A stretch of DNA of 64,000 nt from Sphingopyxis sp. PET50 (GCF_025244705.1 NZ_CP104207.1:3162001-3226000); one strand, 5' to 3'; shown: positions 19,737 to 28,316, numbered from the stretch's first letter. A program made the numbers and translations. The notes: generated by a model from the sequence alone, not told the origin.

Positions 19737-19795
19737 CGGATTTTCGGACGGGGCAGGGTCGGCTCCGCACGCCTTTTTAAACGGGGGGATGTGCG

Positions 19796-20227
19796 ATGGA
19801 AGACGACTGGATCACGCGGGCGATACCCTGGTTCTTCGCCGGCATGGGAACCTTGTTCGCGGTCGTCGGCCTGTGGATGGCCAAGAGCGAGATGCGCGGC
19901 CGCCGCTGGCACGAGGTCGAAGGACGCGTCATCGGCCACAACAGCAAGTGGAGCACCGACAGCGACGGCGACCGCACGCTGATGCACACCGCGGTGATCG
20001 AATATCGCCTGCCCGGCCTCGGCCCGAAACAGATAACCGACAGCCTGTCGACCAACCACCCGAAACCCGTCGGCAGCGCCGCGCGCGTGCGCTACAACCC
20101 CGATAATCCCCATGACGTCATGGTGTGGGCGCCGATGCGGCAAGGCTGTTTCATCGGGCTGTTCATCGGCATGGGGCTGATATTCGCCGCGATCGGCGGC
20201 GTGTGGATCGCGCTTTCGGGAGCGTGA
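19796..20227 (+). CDS. DUF3592 membrane protein
   Basis: This 143-residue protein has an N-terminal helix (residues 8-28), a soluble beta-rich middle (HEVEGRVIGHNSKWSTD, VRYNPDNPHDVMVW) and a C-terminal helix (115-138). The RYNP-NP motif is typical of DUF3592. Its function is unknown. It follows the MipA gene by 59 bp on the same strand. Confidence 0.75.
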   Translation: MEDDWITRAIPWFFAGMGTLFAVVGLWMAKSEMRGRRWHEVEGRVIGHNSKWSTDSDGDRTLMHTAVIEYRLPGLGPKQITDSLSTNHPKPVGSAARVRYNPDNPHDVMVWAPMRQGCFIGLFIGMGLIFAAIGGVWIALSGA

Positions 20228-20300
20228 GCGGTTCCGGGCGGTAGCGCAGTGCGCGAGCCGAGAACATGGCGCCGCGACGCGGACGCCGTGAAATTATTTC

Positions 20301-20444
20301 GCGCAAAGACACAAAGACACGAAGATGTCGCGCTTGCCGCGAAGCGGCTCGGTTCTTTCATATTGTGCCGGACGCAACGATGCCGAGAAGGCGGCCTGGC
20401 GGCCGCAAACCGGCCTCTTCGTGCCTTTGTGTCTTTGTGCGAAA
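20301..20444. repeat. Inverted repeat of the CAAAGACACAAAGACACGAAG family
   Basis: The left arm GCGCAAAGACACAAAGACACGAAG (20301-20324) and the right arm CTTCGTGCCTTTGTGTCTTTGTGCG (20417-20441) are near-perfect reverse complements about 92 bp apart. A shorter copy lies at 28255-28316. Together with its loop it fills the ~275-bp gap between the DUF3592 and LysR genes, where no coding sequence is supported. Confidence 0.75.
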
Positions 20445-20503
20445 CAAAAAATCCCGACCCACCTGCTCCAAGACGAAATTCGATCCGCGAGCCGCTTTCC
20501 CGG

Positions 20504-21393
20504 CTACGCCAGCCCCGCCATGCGCAGCCGCGCCTTCATCGCCTCGACGAACAGCCGCACCGACGGCAGCGCGGCGCGCGACGGTTCGAACAGCAGGTGC
20601 ACCGGCAGCGCCGCGGCTGCTCGGCGGCGAGCAGCGCGATCAGCCGCCCGGCATCCACCGCGTCCATCACCTGATAGCTCAGCAGATTGGCGATCCCGAC
20701 CCCCGCCTCGGCCGCCGCCATCGCCGCGTCGACCGTGTTGACGACCAGCCGCGGCCGCGCCTCGAGCCGCAGCCTGCGTCCCGCGAACTGCCATTCGCTG
20801 CCCGCGCGCGGCCCGTCCATCGCGATCAGCGCATGGCCGGACAGGTCGGCGGCCGCCACCGGTGCCCCGTGCCGCGCCAGATAGGCGGGGCTCGCCACCA
20901 GCATCTGCCGCACCGCGCCGATGCGCACCGCCTTCAGCGCCGAATCGGCGAGCGGCCCGATGCGGAGCGCAACGTCGATCCCTTCCTCGACGATGCGCAC
21001 ATTGCGGTCGATCAGCATCATCCGCGCGGTCAGCGCGCGATGCTCGGCGAGCAGCGCGCTCACGACCGGCAGCACATGCAGCCGTCCGAACATCACGGGC
21101 GCGGTGAGGTAGAGCTGGCCGCGCGGTTCGGCCGCTACGCCGCGCAGCGCGCGTTCGGCGCCCGCGAGATCGGCGAGGATGCGCCGCGCCTCGCCCAGAA
21201 AGGCCGCGCCCGCATCGGTCAGCACCACCGCGCGCGTCGAGCGGTGGAACAGGCCGGTCCCCAGCCGCGCCTCGAGCGCCGCGATCCCGCGCGTCACCGC
21301 CGGCGGCGAGCTGCCGAGCTTGCGCGCCGCCGCCGCGAACCCCCCTTCGCCCGCTACGGCGACGAACATTTCCAGCGTCAGCAAACGGTCCAT
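20504..21393 (-). CDS. LysR family transcriptional regulator, with one frame break
   Basis: An N-terminal winged HTH (MDRLLTLEMFVAVAGEGGF, AAARKLGSSPPAVTRGIAALEARLG) precedes the periplasmic-binding-like effector domain. The last ~35 residues (ALPVHLLFEPSRAALPSVR, EAMKARLRMAGLA) are in another frame; the break near 20618 needs one added base (or two removed), unlike most breaks here. The ATG at 21393 is chosen because it is the usual LysR N-terminus. It is divergent from the flavin-oxidase-like operon starting 21530 and probably controls it from the 136-bp gap. Confidence 0.87.
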
Positions 21394-21529
21394 GATTATT
21401 CCATATTTCGGAATGAAGTCGTACGAACTTCGCCGATTATCGCGCTCCGGGCAATGATCTAAATCGCTCCGGCGAACGAAGGCATCCCCCTCCCGGCCTT
21501 CGTTCGCTCCGCCCCGAAAGGCCGATCCG

Positions 21530-22156
21530 ATGGCGCGCAATTACCGGACCACCCTCTTCAACGACGATGTGCAGCGGCTGCAGGCGCTCCACGGCTCGCG
21601 CGCCTCCTATGCGAAGCTCGACGCGGGTGCCGACGGCAGCCCCGACGTGCTGACGGCCAAGGAGACCGGCTTCATCGCCGCGCGCGACAGCTTCTACATG
21701 GCGAGCGTCACCGCCGACGGCTGGCCCTACATGCAGCATCGCGGCGGCCCCGCCGGTTTCCTGCGCCCCATCGAAGGCAACCGCATCGGTTTCGCCGACT
21801 ATCGCGGCAACAGGCAATATATGAGCACCGCCAATCTGATGCGCGACGACCGCGTCGCGCTGTTCCTGATGGACTATCCGAACAAGGAGCGGCTGAAATT
21901 GCTCGGCCATGCGGTGAGCGTCGAATTGGGCGACGACCCCGCCCTCGTCGCCTCATTGATGCCCGCGGGCTATCGCGCGGTGCCCGAGCGCGCCTTCCTG
22001 ATCGACGTCGTCGGCTGGGAATGGAATTGCCCGCAGCACATCACCCCGCGCTTCACCGAAGCCGAAATCGCGGCGGCGATCCGGCCGATGGCGGCCGAAC
22101 TCAACCAGCTGCGCGCCGAGATCGCCGCGCTTCGTTCGGCAAAGGAAGAAAAATGA
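21530..22156 (+). CDS. Pyridoxamine 5'-phosphate oxidase-fold flavoprotein
   Basis: This 208-residue protein has the split-barrel FMN-binding fold: DSFYMASVTADGWPYMQHRGGP and RVALFLMDYPNKERLKLLGHA are typical of the PPOX-like group that includes general stress and detoxification flavoproteins. There is a C-terminal charged coiled coil (LNQLRAEIAALRSAKEEK). It is the first gene of a run of four (VOC protein, tautomerase, DMT transporter), each start overlapping or closely following the previous stop. Its likely regulator is the divergent LysR gene. Confidence 0.82.
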   Translation: MARNYRTTLFNDDVQRLQALHGSRASYAKLDAGADGSPDVLTAKETGFIAARDSFYMASVTADGWPYMQHRGGPAGFLRPIEGNRIGFADYRGNRQYMSTANLMRDDRVALFLMDYPNKERLKLLGHAVSVELGDDPALVASLMPAGYRAVPERAFLIDVVGWEWNCPQHITPRFTEAEIAAAIRPMAAELNQLRAEIAALRSAKEEK

Positions 22157-22578
22157 CCAGGCCCCGCACGCCCAAAGCCTGGACCCGGGGCGCCCACCAT
22201 ATCGGCCTCGCGGTGCGCGACGTCGCCGAGGCGCGCGATTTCTTCGTCGACGCGCTCGGCTACAGCGTCGCCGCCGAACGCCCCGGCTATCCCGCGATCT
22301 TCGTCACCGACGGCACGACCCTGCTCACCCTGTGGCAGGTCGCCGACCCCGCCCGTGCGACTCCCTTCGACCGGCGCGCCAATATCGGCCTTCACCATCT
22401 CGCGCTCGGCGTCGCCGATCTCGATGCGCTGCGCATCGTCTTCGCGCGGGTGCAGGGCCATCCCGGCGTCGCAATCGAATTCGATCCCGAACCGATCCGC
22501 GAGGGCGCGACGACGCATCATTTCATCGCTACCATGCCCGGCGGCATCCGCATCGAATTCGCCACCCCTTTCGCCTGA
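22153..22578 (+). CDS. VOC (glyoxalase/bleomycin resistance) family protein
   Basis: The 141 residues form one VOC domain: HHIGLAVRDVAEARDFF, GLHHLALGVADLDAL, with metal-ligand His residues at the strand starts and a Glu near the C-terminus (IRIEFATPF). The substrate is unknown. The start ATG overlaps the preceding stop (ATGA). Confidence 0.83.
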   Translation: MTRPRTPKAWTRGAHHIGLAVRDVAEARDFFVDALGYSVAAERPGYPAIFVTDGTTLLTLWQVADPARATPFDRRANIGLHHLALGVADLDALRIVFARVQGHPGVAIEFDPEPIREGATTHHFIATMPGGIRIEFATPFA

Positions 22579-22589
22579 GGAGCGCACCC

Positions 22590-22811
22590 TTGCCCTACGT
22601 CAACATCCGCATCACCCGCGAGGGCGCCAGCCCCGAGCAGAAGGCCGAACTGATCGGCGGCGTCACCGAATTGCTGCAGCGCGTGCTCGGCAAGAATCCG
22701 GCGACCACCGTCGTCACGATCGACGAGGTCGATACCGACAATTGGGGCATCGGCGGGCTGCCGGTCCTCGACTATCGCGCGGCGCAGGCCGCGAGCGGGC
22801 CCAAGCGATGA
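22590..22811 (+). CDS. 4-oxalocrotonate tautomerase family protein
   Basis: A TTG start (22590) is chosen because it puts the catalytic proline at position 1 after Met removal (PYVNIRITREGAS), as the family requires, with GGAG as ribosome site. The 73 residues also contain the TTVVTIDEVDTDNWGIGG strand. These enzymes move protons in keto-enol tautomerisations. It sits between a VOC gene and a transporter gene in the same operon. Confidence 0.85.
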   Translation: MPYVNIRITREGASPEQKAELIGGVTELLQRVLGKNPATTVVTIDEVDTDNWGIGGLPVLDYRAAQAASGPKR

Positions 22812-23266
22812 CCGCGAACAACAGCGCCCCCGCCTTTGCCCTCATCATGCTGCTCACCGGCGTGGGCATCCCGATCCTCGCGGCGCTCAACGGCGGGCTC
22901 GGCGCGCGGCTCGGCAGCCCGATGGCGGCGTCGATGATCCTCTTCGGCCTCGCCTTCCTGATCGCGGCGGCGGGCGTGCTCTTGACCGGGTCGGCCGGGC
23001 AGGTTCGCTTCACGAGCGAGATTCCGCCGCAATTCTATTTCGGCGGGCTGTTCGTCGCCTTCTATGTCATCGCGGTGACCTTCATCGCGCCCAAATTCGG
23101 GGTCGGCAACGCGATCTTCTTCGTGCTCGTCGGCCAGCTGATCAGCGCCGCGACGATCGACCATTTCGGCCTGTTCGGCGCGATTTGCTCGGCGATCGAC
23201 CTGAAACGCGCCGCGGGCATCGCGCTGATGATCGCAGGGGTCTATCTCGCCCGAAAGACGGCCTAG
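22808..23266 (+). CDS. DMT family transporter (YdcZ/DUF606 type)
   Basis: This 152-residue protein has five predicted helices (TGVGIPILAALNGGLG, ASMILFGLAFLIAA, FYVIAVTFIAPKFG, FVLVGQLISAATIDHFG, AAGIALMIAGVYLA). The GVGIPILAALNG and LVGQLISAATIDHFG motifs are those of DUF606 half-size drug/metabolite transporters, which work as dimers. It is the last gene of the LysR-linked operon. Its stop codon overlaps the stop of the convergent DUF6265 gene. Confidence 0.85.
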   Translation: MTANNSAPAFALIMLLTGVGIPILAALNGGLGARLGSPMAASMILFGLAFLIAAAGVLLTGSAGQVRFTSEIPPQFYFGGLFVAFYVIAVTFIAPKFGVGNAIFFVLVGQLISAATIDHFGLFGAICSAIDLKRAAGIALMIAGVYLARKTA

Positions 23267-23716
23267 CGCCGCCTGTAGACCCAGCTCCGCGCCTTCGACC
23301 CGTCGACCAGCGAGATCGTCGCGGTCAGCGTGTCGCCGTCGCGGACATAGGCGATGCGCTGCGGGTAATCATGGTCCGCATTCTCGAAGGCCGCGCGCCC
23401 CGCGCCGCTTTCGACCAGCCGGAACACCACCGGCGCACCGCCGCCCGGCTGCGCGATATAGGCCGGCTGCTCCGTCTTCGCCGGCCTGCAGCCGCAGAAA
23501 CTCGAATTCCCGCAGCGCGTCGCCGCGTCCCGAGCGGCTGTGCCCCAGCATCACCCCGCCGCGCGGGTCCGTCCAGCTTTCCTCGGTCCAGCGGCCTTCG
23601 CCCTCCTCCACCCAGGTCCCGGCAAGCCAGCCGAGGTCATCGACCGTCGCCGCCGGGGTCGCCGGGGTCGCCGCGCCCAGCAGCAGCGCCGCCAGCATCG
23701 CGATCGACGCCTTCAT
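23263..23716 (-). CDS. Secreted DUF6265-like protein, with one frame break
   Basis: A signal peptide (MKASIAMLAALLLGAATPA) is followed by LGWLAGTWVEEGEGRWTEESW and GGVMLGHSRSG, typical of the DUF6265 lipocalin-like family. After EFEFLRLQAG the frame breaks near 23485. Removing one base gives KTEQPAYIAQPGGGAPVVFRL and then ENADHDYPQRIAYVRDGDT to the stop at 23263. The corrected length is about 150 residues. Its start overlaps the stop of the neighbouring gene (ATGA), so they are cotranscribed. Confidence 0.75.
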
Positions 23717-23998
23717 CCGCCGGTTCCCGGCTCGGCCATCCGTGCCCGGTGATGGCGTGTCCGCGCGACGATCACCCCGATCCAGATCGCCCAGCCGAGC
23801 CCAAGGCTGATCCACGCCCATGTCTGCGTCGGCAAGGGGCCGAGGAACCAGGGCCCGCCGCTGCGCGGCCACGCCCACAGCCCCACCGCGCCGAGGATCA
23901 GCACGAACCCCGCGAGCCGCGGCCAGCGCGCCACCCCGCGCAATTCGCGGCGATAGGCGGCCCGGGCTTCGGCGTCGGTCAGATCGGGTCGGCTCATG
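23713..23998 (-). CDS. Small two-helix membrane protein
   Basis: This 94-residue protein starts MSRPDLTDAEARAAYRREL and has two hydrophobic helices (about residues 27-45 and 58-76). No family is recognised. It sits upstream of the DUF6265 gene with a 4-bp overlap. Confidence 0.55.
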
Positions 23999-24107
23999 CC
24001 GCGCCTTCTGCCACATCGCGGCGCCCGCGCCAATGACGCGCGAAGCGGTCGGTTGAGGATGGGGCGGTCTCTTTGGGGTGGGAGCGGACGTGGCAGGCAC
24101 ACGCCGA

Positions 24108-24233
24108 TCACCCCTCCCGCAAGCGGGAGGGGCAGCGAGACTTACGAGCTTGCTCGTTAGTCGCAGCGGGGTGGGCCATGGTAACGTCGCTGCCCACCCC
24201 CAACCCCCCGCAAGGGGGTGGGGAGCCAAACCA
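24108..24233. repeat. Composite intergenic repeat
   Basis: Nested palindromes CCCCTCCCGCAAGCGGGAGGGG (about 24112-24133), ACGAGCTTGCTCGT (about 24144) and CCCCCCGCAAGGGGGTGGGG (about 24208-24228) follow one another between the 94-residue gene and hxlR-type gene. It has a layout typical of non-coding mosaic repeats. Confidence 0.65.
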
Positions 24234-24240
24234 ACCCCTC

Positions 24241-24624
24241 CTAAGCCGCCTCGCGCCCCGCGAACGCCGCCCGCGCGGCCAGCACATCGGCGAAGCGCGT
24301 CTCGATCCACTCGAACAGCGGCCCCAGCGCCGGCCCCAGTGACGCGCCGAGCGGCGTCAGATGATATTCGACATGCGGCGGCACCGTCATGAAGTCGCGC
24401 CGCTCGACCAGCCCGTTCGCCTCCAGCGCGCGCAGCGTCTGCGTCAGCATCTTCTGGCTGATCCCGCCGACGCGCCGCTTGAGCTCGCCGTTGCGGTGCA
24501 CACCCTGCGCGATCACCAGCATCAGCAGCAGGCTCCAGCGGTCGCCGATCAGGTCGAGCATGTCGCGCGACGGGCAATTCGCATCGCACGGATCAACTTT
24601 ATCTACCCAGCCCCGAACAATCAT
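24241..24624 (-). CDS. HxlR family transcriptional regulator
   Basis: This 127-residue winged-helix protein shows CPSRDMLDLIGDRWSLLLM, with the HxlR N-terminal Cys in CDANCPSRD, and GGISQKMLTQTLRALEANGLVERR. HxlR/YodB proteins sense aldehydes or quinones through that Cys and repress detoxification genes. It is divergent from a flavodoxin-type reductase gene (24733), the likely target. A candidate operator lies in the gap. Confidence 0.87.
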   Translation of the reverse strand: MIVRGWVDKVDPCDANCPSRDMLDLIGDRWSLLLMLVIAQGVHRNGELKRRVGGISQKMLTQTLRALEANGLVERRDFMTVPPHVEYHLTPLGASLGPALGPLFEWIETRFADVLAARAAFAGREAA

Positions 24625-24634
24625 TTTGGCAGTT

Positions 24635-24644
24635 ACCTACAGGT
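24635..24644. promoter_or_regulatory. Candidate HxlR operator palindrome
   Basis: ACCTACAGGT is an inverted repeat (ACCT-AC-AGGT) 11 bp upstream of the hxlR-type start, within the 108-bp gap to the divergent flavodoxin gene. The assignment is by position only. Confidence 0.35.
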
Positions 24645-24732
24645 GCGTACTTCACTTTTGGTGCCTACTCCATCATGTCCGGCACCGCAAGCCGCCCGGC
24701 TCTCCCCGGCGACCCAGGAAAGGACAAAAGAC

Positions 24733-25332
24733 ATGACCCAGGTAGCGATCATCTATCACTCGGGCTTCGGCCACACCGCGGTGCTCGCCGCCGACGTCGC
24801 GCGCGGCGTCGAGGCGGCGGGGGCGACCCCGGTGCTGCTCGCCATCGAGCCCGGCCAGACGAGCTTCGACGAATTTTTCGCCGTCGCGGCCGAAAGCGAC
24901 GCGCTGATCTTCGGCTCGCCCACGTATATGGGCACCGTTTCGGCGCCGATGAAGGCGTTCATGGACGCGAGCGCCGCCGTCTATTTCACCAAGCAGTGGA
25001 AGGACAAGCTCGCCGCCGCCTTCACCGTCTCGGGCTCGCCGTCGGGCGACAAGCTCAACACGCTGACCAGCCTCGCGATCTTCGCGGCGCAGCATGCGAT
25101 GCTGTGGATCGGCACCGGCCAGAACCCCGGCAACAACGACGACACCTCGGCGGCGACCGATGTCGAGAACCGCCTCGGCAGCTTCCTCGGCGCGATGGCG
25201 CAGGCCGCGAACGACAGCCCCGAAGTCACCCCCAAGGCCGGCGACCGCGCCACCGCGCACTCGCTGGGCGAACGCGTGGCGACCGCCGCGGCGCGGTGGA
25301 AGGCCGGGGCGACCGCGACGGTCGCGGCCTAA
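24733..25332 (+). CDS. Flavodoxin family NAD(P)H:quinone reductase-like protein
   Basis: This 199-residue protein has a flavodoxin/WrbA-like fold: IIYHSGFGHTAVLAADVARG (phosphate-binding loop region), FGSPTYMGTVSAPMKAFMD and AAFTVSGSPSGDKLNTL. Such proteins bind FMN and reduce quinones by two electrons. The start is ATG 24733. It is divergent from an HxlR-family regulator, a frequent pairing for quinone or aldehyde detoxification. Confidence 0.87.
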   Translation: MTQVAIIYHSGFGHTAVLAADVARGVEAAGATPVLLAIEPGQTSFDEFFAVAAESDALIFGSPTYMGTVSAPMKAFMDASAAVYFTKQWKDKLAAAFTVSGSPSGDKLNTLTSLAIFAAQHAMLWIGTGQNPGNNDDTSAATDVENRLGSFLGAMAQAANDSPEVTPKAGDRATAHSLGERVATAAARWKAGATATVAA

Positions 25333-25334
25333 GT

Positions 25335-25635
25335 CTACTCCGCCGCCACCGGCAGATGCGCGACGATCGCGCGCAGCGCGGCGACATGCGCCGCCAGCGC
25401 GCGGTCGCCGTTTTTCGTCAGCGAAACCCAGGTCCGCTGGCGCCCGCCCTCGGCGGCCTTGCGCAGCGCGACATAGCCCGCGTCCGCCAGCGCCGACAGA
25501 TGCTTCGACAGCACCGAATCGCTGACCTTGACCAGTTCGCGCAGCTTCGCGAACTCCATCTCGCTGACCTTGCTCAGCAGCGCGGCGATCTGCAGCCGCG
25601 CCGCGCGCGTGGAGCACCATGTCGATCCCGCCCAT
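25335..25635 (-). CDS. Winged-helix transcriptional regulator, with one frame break
   Basis: The N-terminus MGGIDMVLHAR leads, after a one-base break near 25612 in a CGCGCGGCGCGG run, into RLQIAALLSKVSEMEFAKL, DSVLSKHLSALADAGYVALRK and RQRTWVSLTKNGDRALAAH. This is a MarR/ArsR-like winged helix of about 99 residues. It follows the membrane protein gene by 2 bp (TGA GC ATG), so the two form an operon. Three similar palindromes upstream of that operon (26102-26172) are its likely binding sites, implying autoregulation. Confidence 0.8.
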
Positions 25636-25637
25636 GC

Positions 25638-26087
25638 TCAGGCGTCCCCGCCGAGCAGTTCGCGGTCGTAGACGCGCGTCCACCACAGGCTCATCGCGAG
25701 CGCGACGGCAAAGGCGAAGCCCGCGATGCCGAACTTTACGAGCAAGCCAAGCTCGGCGAAGCGGGCATAAATCTCGCCGCCCATGGCGCCGAGCATCAGC
25801 GCGAGCAGCAGCAGGGTAACCGGCAGGGTGCGTCCCTTGCGATAACCGTTGACGAACAGGCCATAACGCCTGCGGTCGTCAGCCACGAGCCAGACGATCG
25901 CGATCAGCGGGAAGATGAGCAACGGCAATTGCCAGGGAAAGCCGAACCCCTGCCCCAGAACCAGCGCTGCCATCACCGCGGCAAAGGCGGCGTGCCGCCA
26001 CAGCGGATATTGGGGGCCGCTCCGCGCCAGTTCGCGCCGCGCTTCGGCGATCGTGTCGAGCGCCGCCTGGGCTTCGATCGGATTCAT
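25638..26087 (-). CDS. Four-helix membrane protein paired with a winged-helix regulator
   Basis: This 149-residue protein starts MNPIEAQAALDTIAEARREL, a soluble helix, then four membrane segments (about residues 33-50, 52-68, 86-103 and 115-133). A charged loop DDRRRYGLFVNGYRKGR lies in the middle. No transport motif is recognised. It is the first gene of a two-gene operon preceded by three operator-like palindromes. Confidence 0.7.
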   Translation of the reverse strand: MNPIEAQAALDTIAEARRELARSGPQYPLWRHAAFAAVMAALVLGQGFGFPWQLPLLIFPLIAIVWLVADDRRRYGLFVNGYRKGRTLPVTLLLLALMLGAMGGEIYARFAELGLLVKFGIAGFAFAVALAMSLWWTRVYDRELLGGDA

Positions 26088-26101
26088 CGCATGACTCCTT
26101 C

Positions 26102-26172
26102 ACTTTCCAATGCGGAAAGTAATAGCCGTCACTTTCCGATTCGGCAAGCGATAGTTTTCCAATATGGAAAGT
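26102..26172. promoter_or_regulatory. Three operator-like palindromes upstream of the membrane protein/regulator operon
   Basis: ACTTTCC-AATGC-GGAAAGT (26102-26120), ACTTTCC-GATTC-GGCAAGC (26131-26149, degenerate) and GTTTTCC-AATAT-GGAAAGT (26154-26172). All have the form ACTTTCC-N5-GGAAAGT. The first lies 15 bp from the ATG at 26087, where a bound repressor would block the promoter or ribosome site. Confidence 0.75.
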
Positions 26173-26178
26173 TAAGGA

Positions 26179-27411
26179 TCAGCCCGGCACGATCCGCACC
26201 GGCATATGCACGAAGCCGTGCAGGAACGGACTCGCCAGCCGCTCGGCCTCCCCCTGCGGCTCGATCTGTATCCCGCGCGTCACGATCTCCTCGATCAGCG
26301 TACATAGCTGGATCTCGGCGAGCCGCGCCCCGACGCAGCGGTGGATGCCGTGGCCGAAGGCGACATGCCGCCGCGCATTGGCGCGCCCGACGTCGAAGCG
26401 TTCGGCATCGGGAAACACGCTCTCGTCGCGGTTCGCCGAGATGTACCAGAGGATGACCTTCTCGCCCTTGCGAAGTTGCTGCCCGCCCAGTTCGACATCG
26501 CGCGTGCAGGTGCGCCGCATATGCGTCACCGGCGACTGCCAGCGGATGATCTCCTGCGCCGCATTGGGGATCAAGGACGGATCGGCGCGCAACCGGTCGA
26601 GTTCGCCCGGGAAGCGGTGCAGCGCCTCGACCAGCCCGCTCATCGAATTGCGCGTCGTGTCGTTGCCCCCGACGATCAGCAGCGCGATATTGGCGAGCCG
26701 CTCCATCGGATTGAGATTCCCCATCGCCTCGCTGTGCACCATCCGCGAGAGCAGGTCATCGGTCGGCGGCATCGCCTTGCGCTTCGCGAACTCGGCGTCG
26801 AAGCGCGCGAGCATCGCGGTCATCTGCGCCATCCACTCGGCGCGATATTCTTCCGTCGCGGTCTCGGGCGAGACATTGCCGCCATAGTCGGACCAGCGTT
26901 TGAGGTCGTGCCGCTCCTCCCACGGAAAATCGAACAATATGCACAGCATCCCGATCGTCAGCGGCACCGACACGCTTTCGACCCAGTCGAACGTCTCGCC
27001 GACCGGCAGCGCGTCGAACAATTCGCGCGTGCGCTGTTTCACCACCTTCTCGCGCTCGGCCATCTGGCTGGGGTTGAAGGCGGGGGCGATCACCTTGCGC
27101 TGCGCCGTGTGGACCGGCGGGTCGGCGGCGATGAAATTGGGCAGGTTCGACTGCGGCGGCGGGTCGGCGATGACGATATTGCCATTCTCCCAAGAGGAGG
27201 AGAAGGTCGCGGGATCGAGCTCGACCGCCTGCACCAGCGCGTGGCTGACCACCGACCAGTAACCGCCATAAGGGCTGTCGGGGCACCAGCTCACCGGCAT
27301 CTCCGCGCGCAGATGCGCGAAGGGCTCGCGCCAGCGGTCCTCGGTATAGAGCGCAATATCGCTGACATCGACCGGCGCGATCGCGCGCGCCTCGTCCAGA
27401 ACCGAAGCCAT
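26179..27411 (-). CDS. Cytochrome P450
   Basis: This 410-residue soluble bacterial P450 has the I-helix LLIVGGNDTTRNSMSG, the ExxR motif (AQEIIRWQSPVTHMRRT) and the heme-binding loop FGHGIHRCVGARLAEIQ with its Cys ligand. FIAADPPVHTAQRKVIAPAF is the C-helix region seen in CYP families that oxidise fatty acids, sterols or terpenes. No ferredoxin or reductase gene is adjacent. The substrate cannot be judged. The frame is intact. Confidence 0.92.
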   Translation of the reverse strand: MASVLDEARAIAPVDVSDIALYTEDRWREPFAHLRAEMPVSWCPDSPYGGYWSVVSHALVQAVELDPATFSSSWENGNIVIADPPPQSNLPNFIAADPPVHTAQRKVIAPAFNPSQMAEREKVVKQRTRELFDALPVGETFDWVESVSVPLTIGMLCILFDFPWEERHDLKRWSDYGGNVSPETATEEYRAEWMAQMTAMLARFDAEFAKRKAMPPTDDLLSRMVHSEAMGNLNPMERLANIALLIVGGNDTTRNSMSGLVEALHRFPGELDRLRADPSLIPNAAQEIIRWQSPVTHMRRTCTRDVELGGQQLRKGEKVILWYISANRDESVFPDAERFDVGRANARRHVAFGHGIHRCVGARLAEIQLCTLIEEIVTRGIQIEPQGEAERLASPFLHGFVHMPVRIVPG

Positions 27412-27421
27412 GTGTCTCTCC

Positions 27422-28147
27422 CTATGTCTTTCCGCCCGATCCTAACCGCATCGGCTCCAGCCGCAAGTCGGCGCATCCGCCCGGCGGCAGGTCGAAGCCA
27501 TCGGCGCGTTGATAGCTGTAGAGGCTGAAGCGGCTCGTCCACCCGGGCTCGACAAGCTCGGCGCTCCAATGCCCCGGCGCGGCGCGGACGACCGCCCGGC
27601 CCGCCGCGTCGGTACGGACGAACCGCGCCTTTTCGACGCCCTTCTGTCGCAGCCGAATGCGCGCGCCCGCCAGCGGCTCGTTCTGGTCGGTCGCGACGTA
27701 CAGGCTGATCGATCCCGGCCCCTTCGCGGGCCGCGCGGCCAGGGCTTTCACCCCGGCTTCGACCTGCCGCATCCGCGCGCCGCTGCTGTTGGGATCGCTT
27801 CCCCGGATCTGGTACCGCCCGCCCCCGCGCTCGATAAACAGGATGTTGCGCTGTCCGGCATCGGCCCATCCGCGCGCGCTCGTATTTTGCGTCACCACCC
27901 GAAGCCGCCGGGGGCCATGGCCCTTGTAGAAATGATCGGCCGAGATGGTCCAGCTCTGCCATTCGCTATCGACCGCGTAATGCGAGGCGGTTCCCGTGAC
28001 CACGAGGTCCGCGTTGGAAAAGGCGGCGCATAAAGGCGGCGGCGGGGTCGCGACGATCGCGGACGAGGGCACGGCGAGCACCGCCGCCGTCACGCCAAGC
28101 ATCGGCAAAGCCGTTCGCCGGACACGCTGCTTCGACAGGACCGACAT
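27422..28147 (-). CDS. Secreted protein with a carboxypeptidase-regulatory-like C-terminal domain
   Basis: The ATG at 28147 gives MSVLSKQRVRRTALPMLG and a signal segment up to about residue 30, then a beta-rich N-domain (LCAAFSNADLVVTGTASHY, an NTR/TIMP-like start). A C-terminal Ig-like segment follows (NEPLAGARIRLRQKG, VRTDAAGRAVVRAAPG). It is 241 residues long with an intact frame. Its function is unknown. It lies just upstream of the P450 gene on the same strand (10 bp), so they may be cotranscribed. Confidence 0.6.
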   Translation of the reverse strand: MSVLSKQRVRRTALPMLGVTAAVLAVPSSAIVATPPPPLCAAFSNADLVVTGTASHYAVDSEWQSWTISADHFYKGHGPRRLRVVTQNTSARGWADAGQRNILFIERGGGRYQIRGSDPNSSGARMRQVEAGVKALAARPAKGPGSISLYVATDQNEPLAGARIRLRQKGVEKARFVRTDAAGRAVVRAAPGHWSAELVEPGWTSRFSLYSYQRADGFDLPPGGCADLRLEPMRLGSGGKT

Positions 28148-28254
28148 GGCGCACCTCTCCGCCGCCCGCGGGGGTTCGCAGGTCGTGCAAAGGCGACTAT
28201 GCCATGCTGGCCGACCGAGTCCAGCGACCGCACGCCGCGATGCCCGCTTATTCC

Positions 28255-28316
28255 TTCTTTGTGCCTTCGTGCCTTTGTGCGAGACTCGAATAATCTCACA
28301 CAAAGGCACGAAGAAC
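28255..28316. repeat. Second copy of the CTTCGTGCCTTTGTG inverted repeat
   Basis: TTCTTTGTGCCTTCGTGCCTTTGTGCGAGAC (28255-28285 extent) and TCTCACACAAAGGCACGAAGAAC (28294-28316 extent) face each other. It is the short-loop relative of the repeat at 20301-20444 and lies between divergent genes. Confidence 0.75.

Noticed and set aside
23263..23266. CCTAGC at the DMT/DUF6265 junction as another frame-break site
   Set aside because: Here CTAG forms the genuine overlapping stop codons of two convergent genes.
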